From positions 434,001 through 498,000 of the forward strand of contig NZ_RBAL01000001.1 in NCBI RefSeq assembly GCF_003626535.1: a DNA stretch of 64,000 nt, given 5' to 3'. The DNA comes from Streptomyces hoynatensis (GTDB taxonomy: Bacteria > Actinomycetota > Actinomycetes > Streptomycetales > Streptomycetaceae). Every line of letters begins with the position of its first letter. The stretch's first letter is position 1. Both the position numbers and the translations under genes were made by a program. Positions 52,192 to 58,493 of the stretch are shown here, one piece after another. The notes below the pieces were generated by a model. The model had not been told where the DNA came from. It saw nothing but the letters and a program-made list of their open reading frames with translations, and made no database searches.

Positions 52192-53534
52192 CCGAGGCTT
52201 CCCGGCGCCTGCCACCACACCGGGGAGGGCGCGTACCCGCTGCGCGGGTTGATGTTCACGGTGCCGCCCGGGTGCACCGCGTAACGCCGCAGCACCGCCG
52301 TGGGCCGCGAGTCGAGGACGAACACGCCGTCCACGCTCCTGGTGGTCACCGAGGTGACCACGCCGTCCGCGTCGGAGAACCGGACCGGTGAGGTGTCGGG
52401 CTCGTGGACCTCCTGCACCACCGCCAGCGCCTGCTCGGAGCCGGCGGCGAGTGCGGCCTTGAGCGCGGCGGCCCACTCCTCCTCCCCGACCTCCGCGCCC
52501 ACGGTGATGCCGAGACCCGCGTGCCCGCGTACCGGCTTGATCAGCAGCCGCCTCCGGTGCGCCAGGGCGAAGTCAGGCAGGGAGATCCGCTCCCCGAAGT
52601 ACGTGGTGCCGCCCGGCTCGACCACCCGCGTCCAGGGCACGTGCGCGCGCAGCCGGCCGGCCAGATCCGGCGGCAGCTCGGCCAGCAGCGCGTCGTCGGA
52701 CAGCAGGGCCAGCGAGAGCTTGGAGGCGAGGATCTCGCCGCAGTAGCCGGTGACCACCCGGACAAGGCCCTCGCGTGCCCGGTCGAACACCGTGCGCAGC
52801 AACCGGAGTTCGTCCTCGCGGCCCTCGTCGGGCGACTCGAAGTACCGGTAGACCACGGTGACCGGGTCGCCGTGGTGGTGCAGTCCGCGGCGGTCGATGT
52901 CCAGGTCTTCCAGGGGGCAGTGGAAGGCGTCGATCCCGTGCTCGTTGAGGGCCTTGACGAAGGAGCCGTAGGACCAGGCGGGCGGGGCGTCGAGGATCTC
53001 GTGCCGCCAGTAGCACACGGCGACCCGGTCCACGCCCGGGGTCAGCGGCAGCGTCTCGATCAGCGCCCGCATCGCCCGGGGCGGTTCGGCCTCCACGTGG
53101 ATGCCCAGCTCGGCCAGCAGGTCGGCCTGGGTGGCGGCCAGCGCGTCGTGCAGGCTGAAGAGGCCGGCCGGCGAGTCGCCGTTGATCTCCACCACGACCG
53201 GCCTGCCGCCGCTGGTCACCACGTCGGGGCGCGCGATGGTCGACCAGTCCTGCCAGGGCTGGAGGGCGACGAGGTCGTACTCGCTCGGCGCGGCCCGGCA
53301 CAGCCGGGACATCTCCCGGAGGTCGCCGCCGCAGATGCGGTCGCGGAGGGCGTTCAGCCCCTCCATCGCGGCGCTGGTCGCCGCGCCCAGCCGGTCCAGC
53401 GTTTCGGCCGGCTCCAGCGGCGGGGTGATCACGAACCGTTCGCGGATCTTGGCGGGCGCGGAGGGGCCGAGCCGGTCCAGCGCGCGCAGCACCTGCTCGG
53501 GCGTGGGGGACATGCGCAGTGACAGTGCGGTCAT
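52188..53534 (-). CDS. ATP-grasp ligase of the putative peptide cluster
   Basis: A 448-residue protein with features of the glutathionylspermidine-synthase/circularly permuted ATP-grasp group. Seen: RPVVVEINGDSPAGLFSLHDALAAT, CYWRHEILDAPPAWSYGSFVKALNEHGIDAFHCPLEDLD, the nucleotide-binding block HRRRLLIKPVRGHAGLGITVGAEVGEEEW and a final GGTVNINPRSGYAPSPVW. ATP-grasp enzymes activate a carboxylate as acyl phosphate and join it to an amine or other nucleophile. In this context it may ligate an amino acid or amine to the modified peptide or to a fragment of it. It lies between the hydrolase and the exporter on the same strand; the 162-base gap upstream is G-rich and repetitive with no gene. Confidence 0.78.
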   Translation of the reverse strand: MTALSLRMSPTPEQVLRALDRLGPSAPAKIRERFVITPPLEPAETLDRLGAATSAAMEGLNALRDRICGGDLREMSRLCRAAPSEYDLVALQPWQDWSTIARPDVVTSGGRPVVVEINGDSPAGLFSLHDALAATQADLLAELGIHVEAEPPRAMRALIETLPLTPGVDRVAVCYWRHEILDAPPAWSYGSFVKALNEHGIDAFHCPLEDLDIDRRGLHHHGDPVTVVYRYFESPDEGREDELRLLRTVFDRAREGLVRVVTGYCGEILASKLSLALLSDDALLAELPPDLAGRLRAHVPWTRVVEPGGTTYFGERISLPDFALAHRRRLLIKPVRGHAGLGITVGAEVGEEEWAAALKAALAAGSEQALAVVQEVHEPDTSPVRFSDADGVVTSVTTRSVDGVFVLDSRPTAVLRRYAVHPGGTVNINPRSGYAPSPVWWQAPGSLG

Positions 53535-53696
53535 CGGCCAATCCTTCGGTGCGGAAGGGGCGGGGGAGGGGAGGGGGTTCGGCGGGCGGGGACGAGGGCG
53601 GTCGGCGGAAACGGGGGCGTGGGCGGTCGGCGAAGCGGGGCGTCGGCGGGGCGGGGCGTGGTCGGACGTGGGCGGGGCGGGGCGTGGGGCGCCGGG

Positions 53697-54554
53697 TCAC
53701 CCGGGGTGGGCGGGCAGGCCCAGGGAACGCGCGAAGGCACGCAGCAGCCCATCCGCCTCCTCGGGCCGGTCCCACAGGACCTGGTGGCTGGCCCCCTCGA
53801 CCAGGTGGAAGGTCACCGCGGCGCCGGAGTGCCGGCCGATCTCGGCGGCCACCCCGGGCGGGGTCAGCGGGTCCCTGGCTCCGGCCAGCACCAGGATCGG
53901 CTCGCGGACGGCGGCCAGGTCGGCGCGCAGGTCCAGGTCGTCGAAGGTGGCCATGAAGTGCGCGTTGACCTCCGGGGTTTCGACCCGTTCCCGCACGATG
54001 CGGCCCAGCGCCTCGTCGGGCGGGCGCAGCCGGGAGAACGGCGCGCAGACCCGCGCCCACTCCGCCTCGTTCCGCGGCGAGGGGTCGGACAGCACGCGCG
54101 CCATGACGCGGGCCGGCTCCTCGCCGCCGAGGTCGCGATAGCGCGCGACGATCTCCCCGGGGGTGGCCCGCCGCGGCGAGGAGCCGACGACGACGCCGCC
54201 GCGCACCACGCCGGGATGGTCGGCCAGGAAGCGCTGGACCACGAACCCGCCGAACGAGGTGCCCAGCAGGATGACGTCCTCCAGGCCGAGGGCGTCGACG
54301 AACTCCCGGACGTCCTCGGCCCACCGGGTCAGCGTCCAGTGGGCGGGGGTGGAGCGGCTGCTGCGGCCGTGGCCGCGCTGGTCGGGGACGATCACGGTGG
54401 CCCACTCCTGCTGCGGGGCGAGGAAGTGGCGCAACTGCCCGCCGTCGATGCCGGGACCGCCGTGCAGGCCCAGGAGGACGGGGCGGGGTTGCTCCCACGG
54501 CCGCCGGGTGGCGGCGGTGAAGTGGATGTCGGCATCGGCGAGTCTGACGCGCAC
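53697..54554 (-). CDS. Alpha/beta hydrolase, proline-iminopeptidase-like
   Basis: A 285-residue alpha/beta hydrolase. The oxyanion segment LLGLHGGPGIDGG and VPDQRGHGRSS match the proline iminopeptidase subgroup. The nucleophile elbow is LLGTSFGGFVVQRF, the acid is near LVLAGARDPLTPPG and the histidine in LVEGASHQVLWDRPEE. It could act as a peptidase that trims the leader or terminus of the precursor, or as a simple esterase. It starts 12 bases after the P450 stop, so they are co-transcribed. Confidence 0.85.
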   Translation of the reverse strand: MRVRLADADIHFTAATRRPWEQPRPVLLGLHGGPGIDGGQLRHFLAPQQEWATVIVPDQRGHGRSSRSTPAHWTLTRWAEDVREFVDALGLEDVILLGTSFGGFVVQRFLADHPGVVRGGVVVGSSPRRATPGEIVARYRDLGGEEPARVMARVLSDPSPRNEAEWARVCAPFSRLRPPDEALGRIVRERVETPEVNAHFMATFDDLDLRADLAAVREPILVLAGARDPLTPPGVAAEIGRHSGAAVTFHLVEGASHQVLWDRPEEADGLLRAFARSLGLPAHPG

Positions 54555-54566
54555 GATCCGCCCCCT

Positions 54567-55799
54567 TCAGGCCCGGGACAGCCGGTCGGCGAACCCCAGC
54601 CGCAGGTCGGCGGGGAAGAGCGTGCTCGTCGTCGAGACCGAGCGGGGGAAGGAGCCGGTCAGCCGGGTGCCCTCGCGGGTGACCTGGCGCACCAGTTCCG
54701 TGAGGCGCCGCAGCGCCGGCTCGGCCGCCACGCAGCGCCTGGCCCCGGCCCCGAAGGGGAAGTACTCCGCGAAGCCCGGCTGCCCGCCCGCCCAGCGTTC
54801 GGGGCGGAACTCCCCGGGATCGGGGAAGACGTTCGGGTCGCGGTGGCTGACGTAGGGGGAGATGACCAGCTCGTCGCCGGCCCGCAGCCGCCAGCCGGCC
54901 CAGACGCCGTCCCTGGCCACGGTCCGGCTGATCAGCCAGGTCGGCGGGTAGAGGCGGAGCGCCTCGTTGACCACCCAGGCCGTCGCGCCGGCATCGCCGC
55001 GCACCCGGTCCTGCCAGTCCGGGTGCGCCGCCAGCAGGGCGAGCACCCAGGAACCCGCCGCGGCCGGCACCAGCGTGCCGGCCAGCAGCAGGGCCACCGC
55101 CAGGTTCGCGATCGTGGCCCGGTCGAGTCCCGCCCCGGCGAGTTCGCCGAGGACGCCCCGGGGGCCGGACTCCGGCGCCGCGGCCATCATGGCCTCCAGC
55201 CGGCGCAGCAGCGCGTCGTCGAGGCGGCGCGCCCGCCGGTGCCGCCGGGACAGCAGCGCCAGCGGCCCGGGCAGCCGGGTGCCCTTGTCGACGACCGCCA
55301 CCAGGCTGGGCAGCAACGCCCGGGTGCCGGCCTCAAGACCGGCGTCGGACCGCCCGGCCACCAGGCGGACCGAGGCGCGCAGGTTCAGCCGGGTCAGGTC
55401 CTCGACCACGCCGGTGGCCTCCCCTGCCGCCGCCCAGCCGCGGACCTGCTCGCGTAACTCGGCCTCCTCCGCGGGGTCGCCGCCTTCGGCCGCGGTGCGG
55501 CGCAGCGAGGTGGCCGCCCGGCGGCGGGCGTTCATCCACGCTTCGAGCGCGGCCTCGCCCCGGCCGGCGTCGACGGGTTCGAGCCGGCGGTTGAGGGGCA
55601 GCAGAAAGTCGGTGTTCGTCGCCCGGAACACCGTCTCGATCAGCGCGGGATCGGACACGAAGACCAGGTTGGCGGTCATCCGCACCACGGGCCCCGTGGC
55701 CGGCAGGGCGCTCAGGAAGCCCACGCGGTCGGCGTTGTAGGCCCGGGTGAACGCGTGCCAGCCGTAGCCGGCGTCGATCGGCGTCCGTTCGGCGTTCAT
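54567..55799 (-). CDS. Cytochrome P450 of the putative peptide cluster
   Basis: A 410-residue soluble P450. The ExxR motif is E279-A-L-R282 (NEALRLYPP), the PERF-like segment is FRPERW, and the heme ligand is C356 in FPFGAGARRCVAAEPALRRL. Two deviations are notable. The glycine two after the cysteine is alanine (CVA instead of CxG), and the I-helix reads AGTLVPAAAG (240-249), lacking the usual acid-Thr pair for oxygen activation. It could couple aromatic side chains of the adjacent short peptide, as P450s of biarylitide-type peptides do. The ATG at 55799 is the first sensible start. No ferredoxin gene is adjacent. Confidence 0.9.
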   Translation of the reverse strand: MNAERTPIDAGYGWHAFTRAYNADRVGFLSALPATGPVVRMTANLVFVSDPALIETVFRATNTDFLLPLNRRLEPVDAGRGEAALEAWMNARRRAATSLRRTAAEGGDPAEEAELREQVRGWAAAGEATGVVEDLTRLNLRASVRLVAGRSDAGLEAGTRALLPSLVAVVDKGTRLPGPLALLSRRHRRARRLDDALLRRLEAMMAAAPESGPRGVLGELAGAGLDRATIANLAVALLLAGTLVPAAAGSWVLALLAAHPDWQDRVRGDAGATAWVVNEALRLYPPTWLISRTVARDGVWAGWRLRAGDELVISPYVSHRDPNVFPDPGEFRPERWAGGQPGFAEYFPFGAGARRCVAAEPALRRLTELVRQVTREGTRLTGSFPRSVSTTSTLFPADLRLGFADRLSRA

Positions 55800-55825
55800 C
55801 GGCTCTCTCCTTCGCCCGTCGACCA

Positions 55826-55896
55826 CCTGTCGCCCGGCTGTCGCGCAGCTGTCGACCACCTGCCGCCCGGCTGTGGCGTACCTGCCGCCCGGCTGT
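55826..55896. repeat. Direct repeats between peptide gene and P450
   Basis: The 16-base element CCTGYCGCCCGGCTGT occurs at 55826, 55859 and 55881, spaced by 33 and 22 bases (multiples of 11). GTCGACCACCTG is also duplicated just before the first two. A short CCCCGCGTC run of three copies follows at about 55898-55921. The block lies in the untranslated stretch upstream of the P450 on the minus strand. Confidence 0.65.
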
Positions 55897-55953
55897 GTCC
55901 CCGCGTCCCCGCGTCCCCGCGTCCGGGCGTGCCCTTGTCCCTGTGCTCCCGTG

Positions 55954-55990
55954 TCCCGGCCGCCGCCGCGTCCCCGGGCGGCGGCCGGGA
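55954..55990 (-). terminator. Second hairpin downstream of the peptide gene
   Basis: Perfect 14-bp stem (TCCCGGCCGCCGCC / GGCGGCGGCCGGGA) with a nine-base loop. It directly follows the 55994-56021 hairpin in the direction of transcription. There is no T-run, so it may act as an attenuator or transcript stabiliser rather than a complete terminator. Confidence 0.7.
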
Positions 55991-55993
55991 GCA

Positions 55994-56021
55994 GGCGGGG
56001 CCGCCGCGTGGCGGCCCCGCC
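55994..56021 (-). terminator. First hairpin downstream of the peptide gene (attenuator)
   Basis: Perfect 12-bp GC-only stem (GGCGGGGCCGCC / GGCGGCCCCGCC) with a four-base loop, beginning 15 bases after the peptide stop codon. A partial stop here would leave far more message for the peptide than for the P450 and other enzymes downstream, as is usual in RiPP operons. Confidence 0.75.
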
Positions 56022-56036
56022 TTCCTCGTGCACTTC

Positions 56037-56096
56037 TCAGTGCCAGGGGTACCGTCCCGGCATCGACTTGCGCGTCAGGCGCGAGAAGAACTTCAT
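56037..56096 (-). CDS. Putative RiPP precursor peptide (19 residues)
   Basis: A 19-residue peptide, MKFFSRLTRKSMPGRYPWH, encoded on the minus strand (ATG at 56096, TGA at 56037-56039). The ribosome binding site is AAGGAGGTG, fully complementary to the 16S rRNA tail, six bases before the ATG and better than that of any other gene in the window. It starts 14 bases after the FMN oxidase stop and is followed by two strong hairpins and the P450 gene. The basic N-terminal half (KFFSRLTRK) looks like a minimal leader, and the C-terminal RYPWH carries Tyr, Trp and His, the residues that P450s cross-link in biarylitides, cittilins and atropopeptides. I infer a P450-modified RiPP precursor; no close family is recalled. 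Confidence 0.72.
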   Translation of the reverse strand: MKFFSRLTRKSMPGRYPWH

Positions 56097-56110
56097 GTGG
56101 TCCACCTCCT

Positions 56111-57232
56111 TCACGTTGGCATGGGTGGTGCCGCCCACCTGCCGGCTTCGGCCGGCAGGAGGTCCTCGGCGCGGCCTTGCGACCGCAGCAGGCCGGGGGT
56201 GAGGGCCGCCAGGTCGGGCACCCCCAGCAGGGCAAGCATCTGTTCCAGTTCGCCGCGAAGCGCCGCCAGCAGGCCGAGCACGGCGTCCTCGCCGCCGGCC
56301 GCGAGCGCCCACAGCACGGGCCGTCCGATCAGCACCATCGAGGCGCCCAGGGCCAGGGCGGCGGCGGCGTCCACCCCGCTGCGTATCCCGCCGTCCACCA
56401 GCACCGGCGCCCGGCCGCCGACCGCGGCCGCCACGGCGGGCAGCGCCTCGGCCGTGGACACCGCCCGGCCGCACTGGCGGCCCCCGTGGTTGGAGACGAT
56501 CACCCCGGCCGCGCCCGCGTCCAGGACGCGCAGCGCGTCGTCGGGCCGCAGCACGCCCTTGACCAGCACCGGCAGCCCACAGGCGGCGCGCAGCCTGCGG
56601 ATGTACGCGACGGTGGCGGCCGGGCTCTCCTCCAGGGGCGGGAAGTCCCGCTGGTCCGCGCCGGGGCCCGCCGGCACGTTCGAGAAGAACTGCTCGTCCG
56701 GCACCCGGATGCGGCGGCCGGCCACCCGGTACTTCGGCCCGACGACGGGGGTGTCACCGGTCAGCACCACCGCCGTCGCCCCCAGGTCGCGGGCCTGGGC
56801 CACGAGGTCGAGCGCCGGTCCCGGGTCGCGCATGGCGAAGGTCTGGTACCACCAGTCGCCCGCGCCGGCCTCCGCTATCCGGGCCAGCGGCAGGGAGCTG
56901 CGCACGGAGGCGATGAACAGCGACCCGTCCTTGCCGAACGCCGCCCGGGACGCCGCCTCGCCCCGCGGGTGCGCCAGCGCGTGGAAGGCGGAAGGTGCGG
57001 CCGCGATCGGCGAGGCGAACGTCGAACCCAGCAGGCGCACCGAGGTGTCGACGCGCCTGACGTCCCGTAACGCGTGCGGCAGGAACCGGTACCGCGCCCA
57101 GGCGCCGGCGGCCTCGCGGGCCGACTCCTCGCCGAACGAGCCGGACTCGATGTAGGCGAAGACCTCCGCGGGCAGAGTCTCCCTGGCCCGGCGCAACTGA
57201 TCGGACACAACCGGATTTCCGGTGCCGTTCAT
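56111..57232 (-). CDS. FMN-dependent alpha-hydroxy-acid oxidase/dehydrogenase-like enzyme
   Basis: A 373-residue TIM-barrel flavoprotein. The FMN and active-site blocks are AAPSAFHALAHPRGEAASRAAFG, VLVKGVLRPDDALRVLDAGAAGVIVSNHGGRQ (with the catalytic His in SNHGGRQ) and VLVDGGIRSGVDAAAALALGASMVLIGRP. The family oxidises alpha-hydroxy acids such as lactate, glycolate or mandelate. The mycofactocin enzyme MftD is a member that acts on a peptide-derived moiety. The ATG at 57232 has GGAGG just upstream. Its stop codon TGA is embedded in the ribosome binding site of the short peptide gene, so the two are tightly linked, suggesting action in the same pathway. Confidence 0.88.
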   Translation of the reverse strand: MNGTGNPVVSDQLRRARETLPAEVFAYIESGSFGEESAREAAGAWARYRFLPHALRDVRRVDTSVRLLGSTFASPIAAAPSAFHALAHPRGEAASRAAFGKDGSLFIASVRSSLPLARIAEAGAGDWWYQTFAMRDPGPALDLVAQARDLGATAVVLTGDTPVVGPKYRVAGRRIRVPDEQFFSNVPAGPGADQRDFPPLEESPAATVAYIRRLRAACGLPVLVKGVLRPDDALRVLDAGAAGVIVSNHGGRQCGRAVSTAEALPAVAAAVGGRAPVLVDGGIRSGVDAAAALALGASMVLIGRPVLWALAAGGEDAVLGLLAALRGELEQMLALLGVPDLAALTPGLLRSQGRAEDLLPAEAGRWAAPPMPT

Positions 57233-57331
57233 GGGGCCGCCTCCGTGAACCGCGCCCGTTCCCGGGCGAGTGCCGCCTGTTCCCGGCGAATGTCGCCTGT
57301 TGCCCGGCGCATGCCGGTCGTTCCTCCTTCT

Positions 57332-57397
57332 CTTCGCCGAACCGCCTGTCTTCGCCGAACCGCCTGGCTTTGCGGAACCGCCTGGCTTTGCGGAACG
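57332..57397. repeat. 18-bp tandem repeat
   Basis: Units of 18 bp start at 57332, 57350, 57368 and 57386 (last one partial). The first two are CTTCGCCGAACCGCCTG plus one base, the next two CTTTGCGGAACCGCCTGG-like. Divisible by three, so it could have been coding, but no gene is supported here. Confidence 0.8.
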
Positions 57398-57580
57398 CTG
57401 CCCGTCCGCCCCCCGTCCGCCGCGCGCCGTGGCGCGGACCCGGGCGAAGGAGCCGCGGCCGCCGGTGGGGAGCGGCGCCGTGTCGGCAGGCCGCTCCGCT
57501 CCGGGCCCGGCCGGCCTCGCCGTTCCGCGTCCGGCGCGGGCCGGCCCGGGAGCGGCCCGGCGAACCGGGCGTGGATTGCG

Positions 57581-57612
57581 GGCGCAGGCGCAGGCGCAGG
57601 CGCAGGCGCGGG
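57581..57612. repeat. GGCGCA hexanucleotide repeat
   Basis: Four perfect GGCGCA units from 57581 followed by a GGCGCG variant. A simple-sequence tract of this kind can change length by slippage. Confidence 0.8.
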
Positions 57613-57704
57613 CGCCGGGCCGGCCCCGGCGCACGCATGCGGGAGCGTCCGGCCCGGGCCTCATGCGCGGGCCGCGGAATGCCTCCGGAAACCGGTGCGG
57701 GAGG

Positions 57705-58493
57705 TCACCGTTCGCCCGCGGAAATCCAATAGCGGGTCAGATGGCGGCGGCCGTCGGCATAGGGGGTTCGGGCGTGCGCCATGCGCTGGTTGTCCCATAC
57801 CAGCACGGCATTCTCGGGAATGCGGATTTTCTCGGCCGATTGCCGGAAGTACTCGTGCACCCGATGGGCGAGGTCGCGTCCGAACCGGCCCCAGGGCAGC
57901 CGTTCCTCGGGTACCTCGCCGTCCAGTGGCGGGTCGTAGTCGCCGCTGGTGAGCAAGTTGTAGCTGAAGCGGAGAATTTCCCCGCCGGATTCGGTGCGGG
58001 CGAGAATGGGGGCGAGGGTGCCGGCGCTGCCGGTGCCGCTGGTATTGGTGCCGCTCCACTGAATGTCCCGGGAGCGCAGCCTTTCGACCAGGGACGGGTC
58101 GAGGTTCGTCACATACCGCTTGACGTCGGCCAGGCAGGTCTCCCCGCCGGCGCCGCGCGCCTGGGTGTGGCACCACAGCGCCAGGTAGCTCGGTGGGGGC
58201 TGCCAGCCGGGGGCCTCGGTGTGGGCCCGGATCTCGTTCTGGCTCTTCGAGTAGGCGCGTCCCTCGAAGCCGGGCTCGGCCCGCACCTCGTAGGCCAGGC
58301 TGCCGTCGTACTGGGGAATCGCGTGGCCGAAGGCTGCGATTACCGAGTCGAGATCCTCCTGGTCCTCGACTCCCTCGATCACGGTGAATCCGGTCTTACG
58401 GACCTCGTCGACCGCGGCGCCGCGGTCATTGCGTAACCGCTCTGTGATGCCGGTGTGCGTCATCCCGGTGGTCATTCCACTTTGTTCCCGCAT
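57705..58493 (-). CDS. TauD/TfdA-family Fe(II)/2-oxoglutarate dioxygenase-like protein
   Basis: A 262-residue protein of the TauD/clavaminate-synthase-like fold. The first two iron ligands are in RAHTEAPGW (HxE, as in clavaminate synthase relatives). The distal His is in the C-terminal MAHARTPYADGRRHLTRYW, where the Arg residues would bind 2-oxoglutarate. SYLALWCHTQARGAGGETCLADVKRYV is typical of the family. It could hydroxylate a carbon of the peptide or of a building block. The ATG at 58493 has GAAGGG before it on the minus strand. This is the first gene of the right-to-left cluster; a lower-GC segment upstream is its likely promoter. Confidence 0.86.
   Translation of the reverse strand: MREQSGMTTGMTHTGITERLRNDRGAAVDEVRKTGFTVIEGVEDQEDLDSVIAAFGHAIPQYDGSLAYEVRAEPGFEGRAYSKSQNEIRAHTEAPGWQPPPSYLALWCHTQARGAGGETCLADVKRYVTNLDPSLVERLRSRDIQWSGTNTSGTGSAGTLAPILARTESGGEILRFSYNLLTSGDYDPPLDGEVPEERLPWGRFGRDLAHRVHEYFRQSAEKIRIPENAVLVWDNQRMAHARTPYADGRRHLTRYWISAGER

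Larger units (their letters stand above)
57233..57704. other. Repeat-rich gap between dioxygenase and FMN enzyme genes
   Basis: About 470 bases without a supported gene. It contains at least three tandem repeat types: an imperfect 20-base repeat with CCGGCGAATGTCGCCTGTT-like units (57257-57315), an 18-bp tandem array (57332-57397) and a 6-bp GGCGCA array (57581-57612). In one minus-strand frame the 18-bp array reads KPGGSA repeats, but no start, ribosome binding site or natural end defines a gene. It may be a leader or spacer region with a promoter for the FMN gene. Confidence 0.5.

Noticed and set aside
57233..57664. KPGGSA-repeat protein encoded by the 18-bp array
   Set aside because: The frame has no defined start or ribosome binding site and merges into the FMN enzyme frame; more likely noncoding.
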